Of a stretch of DNA of 9,947 bases, positions 7,210 to 9,947 are shown piece by piece; position 1 is the first letter of the stretch; every line of letters starts with the position of its first letter. Origin of the DNA: JALYNX01 sp040905925 (GTDB lineage: Bacteria; Actinomycetota; Acidimicrobiia; Spongiisociales; ZC4RG35); assembly GCA_040905925.1 (NCBI GenBank), contig JBBDQO010000025.1:1-9947 (forward strand). Direction: 5' to 3'. A program made the position numbers and the translations under genes. The notes beneath the pieces are model-generated. The model made no database searches and was not told where the DNA came from. It worked only from the letters and a program-made list of their open reading frames with translations.

Positions 7210-8196
7210 TTGTCAGAAACACGCCGGTCGGGATTTGGCGGCTTTCCGGAACTCGAGGACAAACATGCCGTGGTGATGGGTGGTGCCGGGTTTCTCGGCT
7301 CCCACATCTGCACCCGGCTCATGGACTCGGGGACCAGGGTCACCTGTCTCGACAACCTGATCACGGGCAACGCCGAGAACGTCGCCCATCTCATGGGGGA
7401 CAAGCGTTTCCACCTGATCAACTATGACGTAACCGACTTCATCCACGTCTCAGGCGACGTCGACTACGTCCTCAACTTTGCCTCGCCCGCCTCACCGGTC
7501 GACTATCTGAAGTGGCCGATCCACACCCTGAAGGTGGGAGCCTTCGGGACCCACAAGGGTCTTGGGCTGGCGCTGGACAAGGGTGCGGTGTTCTTCCTCG
7601 CCTCGACCTCGGAGGTCTACGGCGACCCCCAGGTCAACCCCCAACCGGAGAGTTATTGGGGCAACGTCAACCCGATCGGCCCCCGGGGGGTCTATGACGA
7701 GGCGAAGCGGTTCGCCGAGGCACTGACCCTCGCCTACAACCGGGAGCATGGTCTCCAGACTCGGATCGTGAGGATTTTCAATACGTATGGGATTCACATG
7801 AGACCCGACGATGGTCGGGCGGTGCCCGCCTTCTTCAAGGCTGCCCTCGAGAATCGGCCGCTTCCCGTGTTCGGGGACGGTTCGCAGACCCGATCGTTGT
7901 GTTATGTCGACGACGAGGTCGAGGGGATACTGCGCCTGCTTCTCTCCGATGAGGGGGAGCCGGTCAATATCGGAAACCCCGAAGAGGTGACCATGGTGGA
8001 ACTGGCCGAGGCGGTGCAGGATGTCGTCGGCAACCACCCCGGCATCGAGTTCCTCCCGCTGCCCACCGATGACCCCACGGTGCGTCGTCCCGATACCACA
8101 AAGGCCGAGACGATCCTCGGCTGGAAGGCTCAGATCCCCCTGCGCGAAGGTTTGGAACGGACTCTGCCCTGGTTCAAGGAAGTCCTCGGGTACTGA
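7210..8196 (+). CDS. uxs: UDP-glucuronate decarboxylase (UDP-xylose synthase), extended SDR family
   Basis: This NAD-dependent enzyme converts UDP-glucuronate to UDP-xylose plus CO2, supplying a pentose donor for surface glycans. Numbered from TTG 7210 (328 residues), the NAD-binding GGAGFLGSH is at 24-32. ASPASP and catalytic TSE (133-135) follow, the latter leading into VYGDP, then YWG-VNPIGPR and YDEAK with Tyr162 and Lys166. FNTYG, GDGSQTRS, VNIGNPEE and RRPD (292-295) complete the UXS pattern. SPASP, the PIGPR loop and the RRPD arginine separate UXS from dTDP-glucose dehydratases. I prefer TTG 7210 because GGAGG at 7197-7201 is spaced 8 bp before it; ATG 7177, which would add 11 residues, has no ribosome site and overlaps the candidate -10. 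It is the first gene of a possible operon with the methyltransferase and uvrC. The substrate-making UDP-glucose dehydrogenase is not in the window. Confidence 0.9.
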   Translation: MSETRRSGFGGFPELEDKHAVVMGGAGFLGSHICTRLMDSGTRVTCLDNLITGNAENVAHLMGDKRFHLINYDVTDFIHVSGDVDYVLNFASPASPVDYLKWPIHTLKVGAFGTHKGLGLALDKGAVFFLASTSEVYGDPQVNPQPESYWGNVNPIGPRGVYDEAKRFAEALTLAYNREHGLQTRIVRIFNTYGIHMRPDDGRAVPAFFKAALENRPLPVFGDGSQTRSLCYVDDEVEGILRLLLSDEGEPVNIGNPEEVTMVELAEAVQDVVGNHPGIEFLPLPTDDPTVRRPDTTKAETILGWKAQIPLREGLERTLPWFKEVLGY

Positions 8197-8203
8197 GCCG
8201 TTT

Positions 8204-8252
8204 CCTCCCCTAGGAGCGAAGCGACGTTGGGGGAGGTGTCGCCGCAGGCGAC
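8204..8252. repeat. Double-hairpin palindromic spacer (REP-like unit)
   Basis: The 79-bp gap between the UDP-xylose synthase and methyltransferase genes contains CCTCCCC (8204-8210) facing GGGGAGG (8230-8236). Directly after it come GTCGCC (8238-8243) and GGCGAC (8247-8252) around a 3-base loop. Both stems are perfect. There is no T-run after either stem, so this is not a classical terminator. The layout resembles short palindromic intergenic repeats of GC-rich actinobacteria, but only one copy is present here, so its repeat status is inference. Confidence 0.5.
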
Positions 8253-8275
8253 GGAGGGGGCTCTAGCCTCGGACG

Positions 8276-8950
8276 ATGACCTGGACCGAGATGGGGGAGT
8301 GGTGGCTCACCGAGCTCGAGGGCGATCCTGCCTACGAGGCGTTGGTCAGCCCGATGCTGCTCGACATCCTCGAGCCGGAACCGGGAGCTCTTTATCTCGA
8401 CCTGGGAAGCGGCGAGGGGCGGGTGATGCGGGCCGTCCAGCAACGGGGAGGACGAGTCCACGGCGTGGAGGTGAACCGGGTCCTGGCATCTCGATCGGGG
8501 GCAGTCGGGCCGACGGTGATCGCCCGGCTCCCCGATCTCTCCTACTTGAGACCGAACGTCTACGACGGGGCGTACTGCGTCCTGGTCCTCGAGCACCTCC
8601 CCGACCATGTGTCGTTCTTCACCGCGGCGGCCCGGGTGGTCAAGACCGGTGGGACCTTGGCCCTTGTCATCAATCATCCGGTTTGGACAGCACCGGGATC
8701 GACCCCGATCAGCGACACCGACGGGGAGGTGCTGTGGCGTCCCGGGGCCTATTTCTCCGAAGGGGTCTCCGAGGAGCCCGCAGGTGTGACAACAGTCAGA
8801 TTTCATCACCGCCCGCTCAGTTCATTGCTGAACGCGGCGGCGGGCGCCGGCTGGAGCCTCGTGAGGATGGTCGAGACTCCCCACCACGAGTTGGGGGATC
8901 AGGCAGGGATCCCCCGCCTGATGGCAATCCGCTGGTCGCTTCTACCCTGA
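8276..8950 (+). CDS. Class I SAM-dependent methyltransferase, substrate unknown
   Basis: This 224-residue soluble protein has a Methyltransf_11-like Rossmann core. Motif I is LDLGSGEGR (41-49), the ribose-binding acidic residue is Glu65 in GVEVN, motif IV is YDGAYCVLVLEHL (96-108), and post-motif GGTLALVINHP runs from 125. The C-terminal part has YF (159-160), FHHRPLSS (176-183) and an AGW/VRMVE segment, as in small-molecule methyltransferases of this group. It is not closely similar to the methyltransferase domain at the left end of the window. ATG 8276 is chosen by length; no well-placed Shine-Dalgarno is seen, as GGAGGGGG at 8253-8260 is too far upstream. ATG 8291 is an alternative. The gene ends 4 bp before the uvrC start, suggesting translational coupling. 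Nothing in it points to a role in DNA repair. Confidence 0.88.
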   Translation: MTWTEMGEWWLTELEGDPAYEALVSPMLLDILEPEPGALYLDLGSGEGRVMRAVQQRGGRVHGVEVNRVLASRSGAVGPTVIARLPDLSYLRPNVYDGAYCVLVLEHLPDHVSFFTAAARVVKTGGTLALVINHPVWTAPGSTPISDTDGEVLWRPGAYFSEGVSEEPAGVTTVRFHHRPLSSLLNAAAGAGWSLVRMVETPHHELGDQAGIPRLMAIRWSLLP

Positions 8951-8954
8951 GGGT

Positions 8955-9947
8955 GTGTTCGACCGGCCCCAGCCTTCCGATATCCCCGACCAACCGGGCG
9001 CCTACCTGTTCCGTGACCAGCACGGCAAGGTGATATACGTCGGCAAGGCCAAGTCGTTGCGAAGCCGGGTCTCGTCCTATTTCGGGGTCGGGCTGCATCC
9101 GCGCACCCAGAGCATGGTGGACAACGCACGGGCGGTGGAGTGGATCATCACCGAGTCCGAGGTGGCCGCGATCATGCTCGAGTACTCGCTGATCAAGCGG
9201 AATCTCCCTCGTTTCAACATCCGGCTGGTGGACGACAAGTCCTATCCCTATCTGGCCATCACCCGTAGTGACGAATGGCCCCGAGCCCGGGTGCTCCGGG
9301 GCGCCAAACGGAAGGGCTACGAGTACTTCGGCCCCTACGCCCACACCTATTCGATCCGCAAAACCCTCGACCAACTGCTGCGGACCTTCCCGGTTCGCAC
9401 CTGTTCCGACTCCCTGTTCGAGCGACAGAAGTCCCAGGAGCGCCCCTGTCTCCTCTTCCACATCGAGAAGTGCTCGGGGCCCTGCATCGGGGAGGTCACC
9501 CCTGAGGACTACTCCCAGATGGTTGACGGGTTGGCGGGCTTTCTCCGGGGTGACACCGAAGGCGTGGTAGCCGACCTCGAGAACCGGATGTGGGAGGCGT
9601 CGGAGCGACAGGAGTTCGAACTGGCGGCGCGGAACCGCGACCGAATCGACGACGTGCGAAGAGCCCTGCTCCGCCAGGAGGTGGTCACCGAGCGCCCCGA
9701 GGACTTCGACCTGATCGCCTTTCATGGCGACGACCTCGAGTCGGCGTTCCAGATGCTCCATGTGAGAAGGGGCCGGGTGGTGGGACGACGAGGGGTGGTC
9801 GTGGACCGGGTCGAGGAGCTGACCGACGCCGAGTTGATGGGCCGGGTCATACGCCAGCTCTACGGCGACGAGGCGCCTCCGCGAGAGGTCCTGGTGTCGA
9901 TCGCCCCCACCGAGATCGACCTGCTCACCGAATGGCTGAGCACTTCG
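8955..9947 (+). CDS. uvrC: UvrC, excinuclease ABC subunit C (3' end beyond the window)
   Basis: UvrC makes the 3' and 5' incisions around a UvrB-bound lesion in nucleotide excision repair. The first 331 codons are present and the frame is still open at the right edge. The GIY-YIG nuclease domain, which makes the 3' cut, has GAY (15-17) and YVG (28-30). Tyr28, Arg38 and Glu76 fall at or next to the catalytic positions known from the Thermotoga enzyme. Four cysteines (C150, C165, C173, C177) form the conserved cluster reported to hold an iron-sulfur centre in other UvrC proteins. A UVR motif that binds UvrB lies at about 203-240. The RNase H-like 5'-incision domain and helix-hairpin-helix region should lie beyond the edge. 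The GTG at 8955 follows the methyltransferase stop by 4 bp, with GAGGG (8949-8953) too close for an ideal ribosome site, so coupling is likely. No SOS box is visible upstream. Confidence 0.96.
   Translation, partial: MFDRPQPSDIPDQPGAYLFRDQHGKVIYVGKAKSLRSRVSSYFGVGLHPRTQSMVDNARAVEWIITESEVAAIMLEYSLIKRNLPRFNIRLVDDKSYPYLAITRSDEWPRARVLRGAKRKGYEYFGPYAHTYSIRKTLDQLLRTFPVRTCSDSLFERQKSQERPCLLFHIEKCSGPCIGEVTPEDYSQMVDGLAGFLRGDTEGVVADLENRMWEASERQEFELAARNRDRIDDVRRALLRQEVVTERPEDFDLIAFHGDDLESAFQMLHVRRGRVVGRRGVVVDRVEELTDAELMGRVIRQLYGDEAPPREVLVSIAPTEIDLLTEWLSTS

Noticed and set aside
7210..7230. TTGTCAGAA resembling the mycobacterial RecA-independent damage promoter (TTGTCRGTG-N8-TAnnnT)
   Set aside because: The last two bases of the first element differ and no TAnnnT follows at the required spacing. 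The site is also better explained as the uxs start codon.
8227..9033. Plus-strand open frame of 268 codons in another frame over the methyltransferase gene
   Set aside because: The product is Arg/Gly/Pro-rich with no motifs. The overlapping frame contains a complete SAM-binding fold.
8817..9761. Minus-strand open frame (314 codons) opposite uvrC and the methyltransferase gene end
   Set aside because: It spans two well-supported genes on the other strand, has low-complexity composition, and matches no family I recognise.

Overview
The window is high-GC bacterial DNA, most likely from an actinobacterium. The evidence is UvrA and UvrC of actinobacterial character, GTG/TTG starts, a Gram-positive-type LexA box (CGAAC-N4-GTTCG) in front of uvrA, and tightly packed genes. 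An uncultured Acidimicrobiia-like lineage would fit, but that placement is an inference from sequence impression only. I see no tRNA, rRNA, insertion sequence or CRISPR array.

Layout. (1) Positions 2-1105 hold the 3' part of a DPM1-like family 2 glycosyltransferase fused to a class I SAM methyltransferase. It is joined by an ATGA overlap to a polytopic membrane protein (1102-2226). (2) uvrA follows (about 2264-5089). A near-perfect SOS box overlaps the last codons of the membrane gene, so uvrA probably has its own LexA-controlled promoter although it lies in a run of same-strand genes. (3) A second, smaller polytopic protein (5132-6106) meets a third one on the minus strand (6058-7113) tail to tail, with a 49-bp coding overlap. 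(4) A 96-bp divergent region holding a perfect 12-bp palindrome separates the third membrane gene from a UDP-glucuronate decarboxylase (UDP-xylose synthase) gene (7210-8196). (5) After a short double-hairpin spacer come a small SAM methyltransferase (8276-8950) and, 4 bp later, the first 331 codons of uvrC, which runs off the right edge.

Two themes are interleaved. One is nucleotide excision repair: uvrA and uvrC, with uvrB not in the window. The other is envelope glycan synthesis: a polyprenyl-phosphate-sugar type GT2, a nucleotide-sugar enzyme, and three membrane proteins that I judge to be divergent paralogues. They share a D-G-[KQ] motif in a long first external loop, a Y-R-x-[QR]-R motif, a P-[FL]-x-G motif and a C-terminal R-A element. 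Architecture and context suggest GT-C type glycosyltransferases using lipid-linked sugars, but no enzyme activity can be read from the sequence. This trio around uvrA is the least ordinary content of the window; the rest is recognisable housekeeping.
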